Assembly (NCBI RefSeq): GCF_000214215.1
Contig: NC_015559.1
Span: forward strand, 930,001-994,000
Direction of reading: 5' to 3'
Source of the DNA: Marinomonas posidonica IVIA-Po-181
GTDB taxonomy: Bacteria > Pseudomonadota > Gammaproteobacteria > Pseudomonadales > Marinomonadaceae
Length of the DNA stretch: 64,000 bases
Part shown: piece after piece, positions 54,892-63,980 of the stretch
Layout: each line of letters begins with the position of its first letter
How positions within the stretch are numbered: position 1 is the first letter of the stretch
Program-made: the position numbers and the translations under genes
The notes under the pieces: generated by a model
Told to the model about the DNA's origin: nothing
Databases searched by the model: none
What the model saw: only the letters and a program-made list of their open reading frames with translations

Positions 54892-56184
54892 ATGTTAGCT
54901 CTGTTTTTACCTTTATTTTTAGTCTTACTGTTGATCGGTATGCCAGTGTTTTTCGCTATGTTGGCGGCGCCTGGTGCCATGCTTTATGTGACGGGCATGG
55001 AGCGAGACATTTCTTTGCTGTTCCGTAATATTTATAACGGCATTGATTCCTTTCCCCTGATGGCGATTCCATTCTTTATGCTGGCCGGTGAGCTGATGAA
55101 TCGTGGTGGCATCACCATGAACCTAGTGCAGTTCTCACAAGCTTTTATCGGCCATGTGCGCGGCGGTTTGGCCCATGTTAACGTGCTTTCAAGTATGTTG
55201 TTTGCGGGCCTGTCTGGCTCGGCGGTAGCGGATACTTCTGCTATTGGTTCCATGATGATTCCTGCCATGGAGAAGAATGGTTACAGCCGTAAATTCGCTG
55301 CTGCGATTACTGCGGCGTCTTCTGTCATCGGCCCGATTATTCCACCATCTGGCATTATGATTATTTATGCTTACACCATGGAAGTGTCTGTGGCAGCTCT
55401 GTTTGCTGCGGGTATCGTGCCGGGAATCATGGTTGGTTGCGGTTTGATGATGATGATCGCTCTGATGGCGAAGAAATACGATTTTCCTGTGGCTGGCCCT
55501 AAGTCCACTTGGCAACAGCGTGGCACCGCGACCCGTAATGCTGTCTTCCCGCTGTTTGCACCCGTGATCATTTTGGGGGGCATCATAGGAGGGATCTTTA
55601 CCCCAACGGAAGCCTCTGCTATTGCGACAGCGTACGCCTTGATCATTAGTGTGTGGGTAATGAAAACCGTTAAGCTGCGTGATCTTCCAGATATTTTCAT
55701 CAAGGGCGCGCAGGCCTCTGCTGTGGTGCTCTTGTTGGTTGGCTCCGCCATTGCGTTTAAGACGGTGGTGAGCTTGTCTCACAGTGCTGAGATCTTGGCT
55801 GACTGGGTACTGACCATCAGTGAAAATCCATTAATGCTGTTGTTCTTGATTAACTTGCTCTTGTTTGTGGTTGGTATGTTCTTAGATGCAGGCCCAGCCA
55901 TCATCATTCTAGGGCCAATCTTAGGGCCAATCTTTATCAACTTAGGCATAGACCCAGTACACTTCGCCATCATCATGAGTGTCAACTTGACCGTGGGGCT
56001 GGCGACACCGCCTATGGGCTTGGTGTTGTTCGTGGCGTCCAGTGTGTCCGGCGAGCGTATTGAAACGATTTCCAAAGCGATTCTGCCGTTCTTGGCAGTG
56101 GAGGTCTTAGTGATCTTCCTAGTGACCTTTTTCCCATCTCTATCCATGACCTTACCACGCATGCTCGGATTGGTGGCTGGATAG
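54892..56184 (+). CDS. TRAP transporter large membrane subunit (DctM)
   Basis: The 430-residue polytopic protein (about 12 spans) has FFMLAGELMNRGGITMNLV, GLSGSAVADTSAIGSMMIPA, PPSGIMIIYAYTMEV and GGIFTPTEASAIATAYALI, all characteristic of DctM. It uses the sodium gradient to import a ligand delivered by the periplasmic binding protein. Confidence 0.94.
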   Translation: MLALFLPLFLVLLLIGMPVFFAMLAAPGAMLYVTGMERDISLLFRNIYNGIDSFPLMAIPFFMLAGELMNRGGITMNLVQFSQAFIGHVRGGLAHVNVLSSMLFAGLSGSAVADTSAIGSMMIPAMEKNGYSRKFAAAITAASSVIGPIIPPSGIMIIYAYTMEVSVAALFAAGIVPGIMVGCGLMMMIALMAKKYDFPVAGPKSTWQQRGTATRNAVFPLFAPVIILGGIIGGIFTPTEASAIATAYALIISVWVMKTVKLRDLPDIFIKGAQASAVVLLLVGSAIAFKTVVSLSHSAEILADWVLTISENPLMLLFLINLLLFVVGMFLDAGPAIIILGPILGPIFINLGIDPVHFAIIMSVNLTVGLATPPMGLVLFVASSVSGERIETISKAILPFLAVEVLVIFLVTFFPSLSMTLPRMLGLVAG

Positions 56185-56223
56185 GTGCAAACGCAAAGCA
56201 AAACCATTAAAGAGGACTGTTAC

Positions 56224-57294
56224 ATGTTCACGAAAACAAAAATAAACAATGTTGTTGCCGCGACGTTAATCGGTGCTGGAGTCATGTTAAGTGGCTTGGC
56301 ACAAGCCGCGGATTTTAATCTGCGCGCCGTAGCAAACTCCAACGAGAACGATGAAGACTATGATGGCCTAGTGGTCTTTAAAGACTTTGTAGAATCCCAC
56401 TCAAACGGCAAAATCGCCGTGGATATCTTCATGGGAACCCAGCTTTGTGGCAATGGTGTCGAGTGTCTTGAAGCGGTTGAGTACGGTTCTGTGGATATTT
56501 ATATTTCCACTTCGGGTGGTGCATCCGCCATGTATCCTTATGTACAAGTGCTAGATCTGCCTTATGTATTACGTGATGATCGTGTTGCTGAAGAAGTCTT
56601 CACTGGGGACTTTACCCGTCAGCTACGTGCGCAAATCTTAGAAGATTCAGGAGACACTGTTCGCTTGATGACCATAGGTAACACAGGTGGTTGGCGTAAC
56701 TTTGCTAACACTCAGCGCACGGTGAAAACACCTGAAGACCTAGACGGTCTGAAAATTCGTACCGTGGTGTCTGATCTACCACAGGAGCTTGTGCGTTCTT
56801 TAGGTGCGAGTCCAACACCGATCCCATGGGGTGACTTGTTTACTTCGTTGCAAACAGGCGTGGTAGAAGGCTCTAAAAACGGCATCACTGATATCATGGG
56901 CATGAAGTTTACCGATGCGGGCTTAAAACATGTGACTCTAGACGGCCACGCTTACATGTCTGCTTTGTGGTACATGAACAATGAAGTGTTTATGGACATG
57001 CCGGAAGATCTACGTCGTGTTGTGATCGATGGCTTCTCTGCTTTGCAGCAAGCTACCTTTGCTTCGCCAAAGCGTAAGTCTATTGCTGCGTATGAAGCCT
57101 TCAGTAAAGCAGGGGGCGAGCTATACGTGCCATCTCCAGAAGAGAAGGTGCAGTTCGCTGAAGCCGCTAAACCGGTTTATGCTTGGTTCCAAGAAAACAT
57201 CCAAGGTGGCGAAAAGTGGTACAACCTACTAAACGACGCAGCGAAAGCCGCTGAACAAAAAATCCAAGCGGAATACGACGCGGATTTGAAATAA
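56224..57294 (+). CDS. TRAP transporter periplasmic substrate-binding protein (DctP)
   Basis: The 356-residue protein has a signal peptide (residues 1-25, ending AQAA) and the DctP fold: FVESHSNGKIAVDIFMGTQL, GWRNFANTQRTVKTPEDLDG, LKIRTVVSDLPQELVRSLGA and the helix IPWGDLFTSLQTGVVEGSKN. The Arg in LKIRT usually binds the ligand's carboxylate, so an organic acid is likely. The start is ATG 56224 after AAAGAGGAC; an in-frame GTG at 56185 touches the dctM stop but lies before the signal peptide. Confidence 0.94.
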   Translation: MFTKTKINNVVAATLIGAGVMLSGLAQAADFNLRAVANSNENDEDYDGLVVFKDFVESHSNGKIAVDIFMGTQLCGNGVECLEAVEYGSVDIYISTSGGASAMYPYVQVLDLPYVLRDDRVAEEVFTGDFTRQLRAQILEDSGDTVRLMTIGNTGGWRNFANTQRTVKTPEDLDGLKIRTVVSDLPQELVRSLGASPTPIPWGDLFTSLQTGVVEGSKNGITDIMGMKFTDAGLKHVTLDGHAYMSALWYMNNEVFMDMPEDLRRVVIDGFSALQQATFASPKRKSIAAYEAFSKAGGELYVPSPEEKVQFAEAAKPVYAWFQENIQGGEKWYNLLNDAAKAAEQKIQAEYDADLK

Positions 57295-57316
57295 GCTTTA
57301 GGGTGAGTCCGATCAA

Positions 57317-57344
57317 AGGGGCGGAACTCTCCGCCTCTTTTCTC
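57317..57344 (+). terminator. Terminator after the TRAP operon
   Basis: Stem GGCGGA / TCCGCC with an ACTC loop is followed by TCTTTTCTCT. It lies 23 bases past the dctP stop. Confidence 0.65.
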
Positions 57345-57377
57345 TGTTAAAGCCGATTTAACGGATATGGGGACGTC

Positions 57378-57572
57378 ATGTTCAACCCAATGAAAACCTT
57401 TGCGCCTAATGTTTCCGGAATCATGCTTGCCATGGGGCTGTCTGCGGTCTTGATTTTAAGCGTTATCATGATTGGTGTGCTGACAGGGCGATTGCTGAAT
57501 TTACCGGCAAATATGGGCTTGTTAGCGGGTTGTTCTGTCACTATTTGTGGCGCTTGCTTTGCCTCATCTTAA
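57378..57572 (+). pseudogene. YeiH (UPF0324) family fragment
   Basis: The 64-residue frame (starts MFNPMKTFAPNVSGIMLAMG) has two hydrophobic helices. The sequence VLTGRLLNLPANMGLLAGCS then VTICGACFASS resembles the helix with the conserved ICG motif of YeiH-type putative sulfate or anion exporters, which are normally about 340 residues. The N- and C-terminal thirds are missing. ATG 57378 has a GGGGA site, so it may be translated, but a functional transporter is not expected. Confidence 0.5.
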
Positions 57573-57577
57573 AGTAA

Positions 57578-57606
57578 GGGGGCAAGTATTTAGCTTGCCT
57601 GCTTTT
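57578..57606. terminator. Hairpin between the YeiH fragment and the convergent GGDEF-EAL gene
   Basis: Arms GGCAAG / CTTGCC (57581-57586, 57594-57599) have TGCTTTTG to the right. A weak terminator is likely because the genes converge. Confidence 0.45.
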
Positions 57607-57660
57607 GACAGCGAACGATTAATCTCAGACACCTTATTTTTCCTTTTCTAGCAAACACTT

Positions 57661-60600
57661 TTACAGCAAGTCTTCAAAATCTTTAAGCGAGACTGGCTTG
57701 CTCATAAGGTAGCCTTGATATGCACAACAGCCTTTTTGCTCCAAAAATTCTCTTTGCGCTTCGGTTTCAACCCCTTCTGCAATGACCGACAGTTGTAAGC
57801 TTTGAGCCATTGTAATAATCGTTTGTACGACGATGGCATCATCATGACTATTCGGTAAATTGGCGATAAAAGATCGGTCGATTTTAAGCTGCTGCAATGG
57901 CAGCCGTGTAAGGTACGATAAAGAAGAATATCCTGTTCCAAAATCATCCAAAGAAAACTCCACACCGAGTGATTTAAGGGCGTAGATTTTATTGATGGAA
58001 TCATCAATATCTTCAATTAAGAGGCTTTCTGTCATCTCAATTTTCAAACGGCACGGTGGCGCTTTTGTTTGCTGCAGTATTCGGTGAAGTTTTTCCACAA
58101 AGTCGCTTTGACGAAATTGATATTGGCTAACGTTAACCGCTAAATTTAGGTCCTGAGTTTTTGGCTCCATTGACCATGTTTTGAGCTGTTCACAAGCCTT
58201 TTCCAACACCCAATCGCCTATTGGTAAAATCAACCCTGATTCCTCTGCCAGTGGAATAAACTGATTAGGTGGTATTAAGCCCAGTTTTGGGTGCTGCCAA
58301 CGCAAGAGAGCTTCAGCCCCCACTATGCCTTTTTTGCTGTCGTATTGTGCTTGGTAATGAAGGAAAAATTGTTGTTCTTTAATACCTTGTCGCATCGCTG
58401 TTTCAAGAGCCGTCTGTTCCGCGATGGCAATCTGCATGTCTGGATCGAAATAGCGGAAGTTATTACGGCCATTCTTTTTCGCTTGATACATCGCGATGTC
58501 GGCCTGCTTTTGTAGTTCCTGAGGATTGTTTTGTGCACTGTTAAATACGGTAATGCCAATACTTGGCGTAATATGATGAGTGTGTCCATCAATGATGACG
58601 GGTTGGCAAATGGTGTCCAATACTTTGTCGGCGACTCTATTAATGTGATTATTAACCTTCTCTGGGTTGCTACTTAAGTTTGTCAGCATAATCATAAATT
58701 CATCGCCTCCGAATCGTGCGACGCAATCTTTTTTTCGTATTGTTAATTGAAGCCTTTTGGCAACTTCTTTTAACAATTGATCGCCGACGTCATGCCCGTG
58801 GGTATCGTTGAGGTTTTTGAAATTATCCAGATCGATCAGCATAAGCACACCATGGTGCTCGGAATGTTGAACGTCGGTAAGAACTTGATCGAGTTTATTT
58901 AAAAATAATCGACGATTGGGCAGCGAGGTGAGCATATCATGATATGCAAGGTGCTCGATTTCAGCCGTTCTCTGCTTCAGGTTTTTAATGCGTACACGGT
59001 AAGTACTAACCACCAGAGTAAGGATAAGCGCGATCATTAGGCTTATAAACCACGCTGATCTCCACCATGGTGGCATAATGACAATCGGCAGCTTGACGCC
59101 TTGATTGTTCCAGACTCCATCGCTGTTCGAAGCTTGAACGCGAAATAGATAATTACCCGCATCCAAATTGGTGTAGATGGCCAAGCGCTGTTTACTGCTT
59201 ACCTGATTCCAATCCTGTTCCAACCCTTCCAGTTTATAACGGTATTGATTGTTTTCAGCGTTAGCGTAGCTTAGCGCCGAAAACTCCATAGAAAAAATAG
59301 CATCCTGGTATGAAAGAGTGAGCGAGTCAGTGTATTGAATCGCTTGTGTTAAAACGGACTCTGGATCAATAGCGACCGGTTTGTTGAATATTTTTAGGTC
59401 TGTGATGGCGATCGGTGGAACAAATGGATTATCAATAATTTGCTCTGGAAAAAATGCATTCAATCCTTTGCTGCCACCAAAAAAAATCTGGCCATTGGGG
59501 GCTTGCGCGTGACTGTTTTGACTAAAGTCATTACTTTGTAAACCATTTTCAGCGGCGTAGTTTCTAAATGTGCCAGTTTGCACATTAAATTGAGATAGAC
59601 CGTTTTTTGTACTGACCCAAAGGTGACCTTGAGAGTCTTCCAGAACACCTTCAACATTACTGCTTGGAAGTCCTTGGTTTTCGGTATAACGAGTAAAAAT
59701 TTGATTTTGTTGATTTAATTTATACAGGCCGTCTGAGGCCCCCACCCATAGTGTGTTCATTCTATCTAGGTGGATGGAGCGAATACTTCCGCCTTGTAAC
59801 TTGTTAACGTCGAGGTAGTCTGGAAGATAATTTACAAAGGTTTCTGAGTGTTTATCAAAGTGGCTTAGCACCCCATCCCAAGTACCAATCCAGAGTGCTC
59901 CAGAACCATCGGGATAGATCGCCCTGACGTTTTTACCTCCTAGGCTGTTCGCGTCGCTTGAATCGTGGGTATAGTGAGTGAACTGCTCGGTTTCAGGGTC
60001 AAACCGACTCAAGCCACCGAATTGGCCGAGCCACAAAATACCGTCTTGATCCTTATAAATTTCTAATACATGGTTCGATAAAAGACTGTTTGGATTATCT
60101 GGATCGTGTCGGAAATGTTTAAACTCGCCAGTGGTTTCTTCATATCGATCCAATCCACCTTCCCAGCCGCCTAACCAAAGGAACCCATGTGAATCTTTTT
60201 GAATACTACTGATATACAGGCCTGGACTGAGTGACTGGCTGCTGTTCTGATCGGGGAGGTAATTGGTTATAGTTCCGCTGCGTTGATCGATTTTACTTAG
60301 ACCGCGAGGCCAAAAACCCACCCAAATAATGTCATCTGACTCGGCATAAACTTCAGCGACTCTGCCGCTCAAGATACTGTTCGGTTTGGTGTCTTGATTT
60401 TGGAGCAAACCAAATTGTTGCTGCCTAAAGTCGACCAGATTAACTCCGCCATTGACCGTTCCTAGCCATAACAAACCGGATGTATCTTTAAAAATAGAGG
60501 TTACGCTGCTGTCGTTAAGGCCATTAGGGTTTGAAGAATCGTGCTGAAATACTGAGGAAAAGTGTGCGGTTGCACGATCGAAATAATACAGTCCGCTCTT

Positions 60601-61482
60601 CGATGGGATCCAAAACCCTTTGTTGCCGTCTGCAAGCAGATTAGCGCTGAATAAGCCAAGAGATTCAAGAGGGTATTGGGTAAAGGTTGCTGCTTCTATA
60701 TTAAATTTTACAAGCGCAGCAGGAGACCAAGACAGTATCCAAAGATTACCTGAGTTGTCAGCATAGACATGATCGCCTGAGAGGCTTTCGATTGTTTCAG
60801 ACGCGCGAACAATCTGTTCGCTCTGAGGGTCTAATTTAAATAACCCTTTTGCTCCTACAAACCAAATGTTTCCTTTCTCGTCCTCAGTAATGTCAGTGAT
60901 ACGCCCCACAAAATGACCTGCAGTATCTTTGCTATAAAGGGTAAATGTATTGCTTAACGAGTCGAATTTATTGAGTCCGCTGTCCGATGTGCCGAACCAA
61001 AAGTTTTTATTCTTGTCTTGAAAGATACTCTCAACAGAATTGCTGCTTAAACTATTGGTGTTGTTAGGCTCATGTCTATATCGAGTAAAGCGCTCTGTTC
61101 GGGGATTAAATTTGTTAACACCTGAATTGTTCGTCGCCGCCCATAAATGGCCTTGATTGTCTTCAATTAAATCTTGAACGGAATTCGAGCTGATGGTGTT
61201 GGGGTTATCAGCATTGTTTTTATAAACGACAAATGTATTGCCATCATATCGATTCAGGCCATCTCGGGTGGCGAACCACATGAAACCTTGACGATCTTGT
61301 AAAATGGCCAGAACGTGATTTTGAGAGAGTCCGTCCTCTGTTGTGAGGTGATCCAGCTTGATGTTTGGCTGCAGAGTATTCGAATAGGCGTTACTTGCAT
61401 GAGTAGGACAAACGACAAAAAGCCAAAGCAGTAACTGACTCGTTAGAATCAAAATTCTATTTTTTACTGAAATGGCTTTCAT
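57661..61482 (-). CDS. Large sensor with beta-propeller, Y_Y_Y, GGDEF and EAL domains
   Basis: The 1273-residue protein has a signal peptide (to about residue 29). Repeated two-component regulator propeller (reg_prop) units follow (about 40-710; LTTEDGLSQNHVLAILQDRQ, GFMWFATRDGLNRYDG and many SLSSNSVESIFQD-like repeats), then a Y_Y_Y domain (about 720-815) and a membrane span near 830-850. The GGDEF domain has an intact RFGGDEFMIML motif and the EAL domain has GAEALLRWQHPKLGL and LDDFGTGYSSLSYL. Both catalytic motifs are intact, so it could make and break c-di-GMP in response to a periplasmic signal. In related proteins the propeller senses polysaccharides or their products. Confidence 0.93.
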   Translation of the reverse strand: MKAISVKNRILILTSQLLLWLFVVCPTHASNAYSNTLQPNIKLDHLTTEDGLSQNHVLAILQDRQGFMWFATRDGLNRYDGNTFVVYKNNADNPNTISSNSVQDLIEDNQGHLWAATNNSGVNKFNPRTERFTRYRHEPNNTNSLSSNSVESIFQDKNKNFWFGTSDSGLNKFDSLSNTFTLYSKDTAGHFVGRITDITEDEKGNIWFVGAKGLFKLDPQSEQIVRASETIESLSGDHVYADNSGNLWILSWSPAALVKFNIEAATFTQYPLESLGLFSANLLADGNKGFWIPSKSGLYYFDRATAHFSSVFQHDSSNPNGLNDSSVTSIFKDTSGLLWLGTVNGGVNLVDFRQQQFGLLQNQDTKPNSILSGRVAEVYAESDDIIWVGFWPRGLSKIDQRSGTITNYLPDQNSSQSLSPGLYISSIQKDSHGFLWLGGWEGGLDRYEETTGEFKHFRHDPDNPNSLLSNHVLEIYKDQDGILWLGQFGGLSRFDPETEQFTHYTHDSSDANSLGGKNVRAIYPDGSGALWIGTWDGVLSHFDKHSETFVNYLPDYLDVNKLQGGSIRSIHLDRMNTLWVGASDGLYKLNQQNQIFTRYTENQGLPSSNVEGVLEDSQGHLWVSTKNGLSQFNVQTGTFRNYAAENGLQSNDFSQNSHAQAPNGQIFFGGSKGLNAFFPEQIIDNPFVPPIAITDLKIFNKPVAIDPESVLTQAIQYTDSLTLSYQDAIFSMEFSALSYANAENNQYRYKLEGLEQDWNQVSSKQRLAIYTNLDAGNYLFRVQASNSDGVWNNQGVKLPIVIMPPWWRSAWFISLMIALILTLVVSTYRVRIKNLKQRTAEIEHLAYHDMLTSLPNRRLFLNKLDQVLTDVQHSEHHGVLMLIDLDNFKNLNDTHGHDVGDQLLKEVAKRLQLTIRKKDCVARFGGDEFMIMLTNLSSNPEKVNNHINRVADKVLDTICQPVIIDGHTHHITPSIGITVFNSAQNNPQELQKQADIAMYQAKKNGRNNFRYFDPDMQIAIAEQTALETAMRQGIKEQQFFLHYQAQYDSKKGIVGAEALLRWQHPKLGLIPPNQFIPLAEESGLILPIGDWVLEKACEQLKTWSMEPKTQDLNLAVNVSQYQFRQSDFVEKLHRILQQTKAPPCRLKIEMTESLLIEDIDDSINKIYALKSLGVEFSLDDFGTGYSSLSYLTRLPLQQLKIDRSFIANLPNSHDDAIVVQTIITMAQSLQLSVIAEGVETEAQREFLEQKGCCAYQGYLMSKPVSLKDFEDLL

Positions 61483-61706
61483 GGGACCTCATTATCAATA
61501 GGAATAAATCTAAAGAACCGTCCATGTTAACTTGTAGAATTATAACTTTAATGATGAGTTATGAAGGGGTTTACTACATTTAATTACATTATTCATAATG
61601 CATTAGGAGAGGGACATTTATGAACTTAGTCTTTTCTATGGCTTAGGCAGGCATCACTCATCCTAACGGTAGTGAGCTGTCATTTTTCAGAAGGCTTTTT
61701 ATGATA

Positions 61707-61738
61707 GGTTATTACTCCACTTTACCGGAGTAATAACC
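61707..61738. other. Perfect 12-bp hairpin downstream of the carbonic anhydrase gene
   Basis: GGTTATTACTCC / GGAGTAATAACC with an ACTTTACC loop lies 28 bases beyond the stop of the minus-strand gene. No T-run follows on either strand, so termination would not be classical. The rest of 61483-61765 shows nothing else I can identify. Confidence 0.5.
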
Positions 61739-61765
61739 GTACTCATTATTGCCTTAGCGATTCAC

Positions 61766-62614
61766 TTAAGGAATTTGAGAAAGTAATTCCGGGTTCGTAA
61801 TTAGGTTGCGAACTCCGTGGGCATGATCTTCCTTAAAGATGTTTCCTTTGCACCATTCTCCAACCGTTTTAATATTAACTTTCGAGACCAACGGGCGGAC
61901 ATTCCAAGTTACCTGAAACGGCGAACCTTTTTCATTGTAACCAGGACCGGTTGTTGAACCGGCATATTCAACAGGGTTACCTGTATCACTTGGTATACTC
62001 GTAGCCTGATAAAGACCATTCTGCTTCTCATGGGCAACTAAGGCCATAAAGTCTTGAGCGTTTTCATCGTTCACTGCAACAAACACTTGTGATTCGACAC
62101 GAAGCTGAGGATTGTTGATCACGTCAGGACTTAAACAAGAACCAAGAGTTGGACCAGGCTCAACGTCTGCAGTGGAAAAAACATAGTGCACTTCGATCGT
62201 GTCACCGGAATCTAGCCCACCGTGCTTACTATTACAAATGTCGCCCGCTGGTTTTAACTCAGCTTTTGTAAGGACCCCATCATATTTGTAACCACTGTTA
62301 TAACCATGACCGTCACCTGCGCCTGCAAATGTCGTAAATTGACCGCCTTTATGTTCTGCATTCTTATGAAAATGAATATTGCATAAGTTCATTTTCTGGT
62401 ATTTCGGAGCTGTAGAGAAGGTTCTCTTGTTACTTCCATAATGAGCATCGATATCACGTGGAGCCTGTGGACCAAACCCTTTAGCAAAGGTGTTTTCTGC
62501 CAGTTCCTGCCTTTGCTTGGCAATCACATCTTGTGACACGGTGTGTTCATCTGCGAATACAGACGTTGGCGCAATAACTGACGCCAAGATCAACGAAATT
62601 ACTTTTTTATTCAT
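61766..62614 (-). CDS. Delta-class (CDCA-like) carbonic anhydrase, exported
   Basis: The 282-residue protein has a signal peptide (MNKKVISLILASVIAPTSVFA). The KMNLCNIHFHKNAEHKGGQF motif resembles the metal-site segment of delta/CDCA-type carbonic anhydrases, followed by GDTIEVHYVFSTADVEPGPT and TVGEWCKGNIFKEDHAHGVR. Several cysteines could form disulfides. Enzymes of this class interconvert CO2 and bicarbonate with zinc or cadmium and are best known from diatoms; bacterial homologues are seen in marine bacteria. The class call is from memory of family motifs, without an alignment. It is transcribed alone. Confidence 0.75.
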   Translation of the reverse strand: MNKKVISLILASVIAPTSVFADEHTVSQDVIAKQRQELAENTFAKGFGPQAPRDIDAHYGSNKRTFSTAPKYQKMNLCNIHFHKNAEHKGGQFTTFAGAGDGHGYNSGYKYDGVLTKAELKPAGDICNSKHGGLDSGDTIEVHYVFSTADVEPGPTLGSCLSPDVINNPQLRVESQVFVAVNDENAQDFMALVAHEKQNGLYQATSIPSDTGNPVEYAGSTTGPGYNEKGSPFQVTWNVRPLVSKVNIKTVGEWCKGNIFKEDHAHGVRNLITNPELLSQIP

Positions 62615-62876
62615 ACTTACCTCTGAATCTATGTATCAATACTTGCTTTTATACCAGTAGAGTGACATTCACATTTATTACATGACATGAAAATTTTAAG
62701 TGGCTCGTTGTAAAAAAAAGATGAAAATTTTGTGAATCGGTTTTGACCTTTTCCAATTCAACAAAGCTAGGCTTTTCAATAGTCTGCTAAAAGAATTATG
62801 AAATGGTCTTATGCTTCGGTTTTTATGCCAGCTTCTTGACTATAATTAATAGAGAGCAGGTCATCGGAGTGGTTAG

Positions 62877-63980
62877 ATGTATACAAGGTTATTATTGTAT
62901 ATGGTCTCATTTTGTTCTCTTCTTATTGCGTCATTTTGTGGTGCAGAGTTGGTGTTGGATAAGGACAAATGGCAATGGCATCTTCCACCAGATGTTACGC
63001 CCCCAGTGGTGCCTAAGAATAACCCAATGAGTAACGCAAAAGTCGAACTGGGTCGGCGACTTTTCTTTGATTTGAATCTATCCGGAGCGGGTTATGTTTC
63101 CTGTGCAACCTGCCATTTACCCGAAAAATCCTATGCGGAAAATAGACCTGTTTCCGTTGGCATTACAGGGGAGTTTCATTCTCGCAACGCCATGTCTCTT
63201 GTTAATACCGCCTATATGACAACCTTGACTTGGGCAGACCCGAATATAAGGTTATTTGAAGATCAGGCGAAAATCCCAGTGTTTGGTACTCATCCTATCG
63301 AAATGGGAACCAAGGGCTATGAAAACAAAGTATTGAGTTACCTTTCTGAGCATCCTCTTTATCCATCTCAATTTGAAACGGCTTTCCCAAATCGTAATGC
63401 GATCGATTTTGAGCAAGTTTTTATGGCCATTGGTGCATTTGAGCGCACCTTAATCAGCGTGAATTCTCCTTATGATCGATACCGTTTTTATGGTCAAGAA
63501 GACGCCATCAGTGTTAATGCTAAAAAGGGCGAGGCTTTATTCTTTAGTGAAAAATTAGCCTGTTCGGGTTGCCACTCTGGACGCCATTTTAGTGATGCCA
63601 CTTTGCAGCCAAATTTCCATAATACTGGGCTTTATAATGTGGATATGAAAGGCAGCTACCCTCAGGGGAATGAAGGACTTTATGAAGTCACTAAGCGTGA
63701 TTTAGACAAAGGGAAATTTCGGACACCGACGTTACGAAACATCGAACTGTCTGCTCCCTATATGCATGATGGTTCGCTAAACAGCCTTGAGGAGGTTGTT
63801 AAGCACTATGCCGCTGGTGGACAATCTGCGATTCATGGTGAACCGTCACCACTTCGCGACTCGAAAATTAAAGGTTTTGAGCTATCCCAAGCAGAAGTGC
63901 TTTATTTGATTGAATTTTTAAAAAGTCTAACAGACGAATCGTATATTGAAGATCAATTAAATCATGCTCCCTTTCAGTAA
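62877..63980 (+). CDS. Di-haem cytochrome c peroxidase (CcpA/MauG family)
   Basis: The 367-residue exported protein (signal peptide to about residue 23) has two haem c sites: VSCATCH (Cys76-His80) and ACSGCH (Cys229-His233). LPEKSYAENRPVSVG and SLVNTAYMTTLTWADPN follow the first site. FRTPTLRNIELSAPYMHDGS, with a candidate axial Met, follows the second. The family reduces hydrogen peroxide in the periplasm; the MauG branch instead modifies proteins, and I cannot separate them here. Haem attachment would use the Ccm system whose last genes open this window. CGGAGTGG precedes ATG 62877. Confidence 0.9.
   Translation: MYTRLLLYMVSFCSLLIASFCGAELVLDKDKWQWHLPPDVTPPVVPKNNPMSNAKVELGRRLFFDLNLSGAGYVSCATCHLPEKSYAENRPVSVGITGEFHSRNAMSLVNTAYMTTLTWADPNIRLFEDQAKIPVFGTHPIEMGTKGYENKVLSYLSEHPLYPSQFETAFPNRNAIDFEQVFMAIGAFERTLISVNSPYDRYRFYGQEDAISVNAKKGEALFFSEKLACSGCHSGRHFSDATLQPNFHNTGLYNVDMKGSYPQGNEGLYEVTKRDLDKGKFRTPTLRNIELSAPYMHDGSLNSLEEVVKHYAAGGQSAIHGEPSPLRDSKIKGFELSQAEVLYLIEFLKSLTDESYIEDQLNHAPFQ

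Noticed and set aside
55189..55782. A 197-codon minus-strand open frame
   Set aside because: It lies entirely within dctM on the opposite strand, has a composition rich in His/Arg/Asn typical of an antisense shadow, and dctM is an unmistakable gene.
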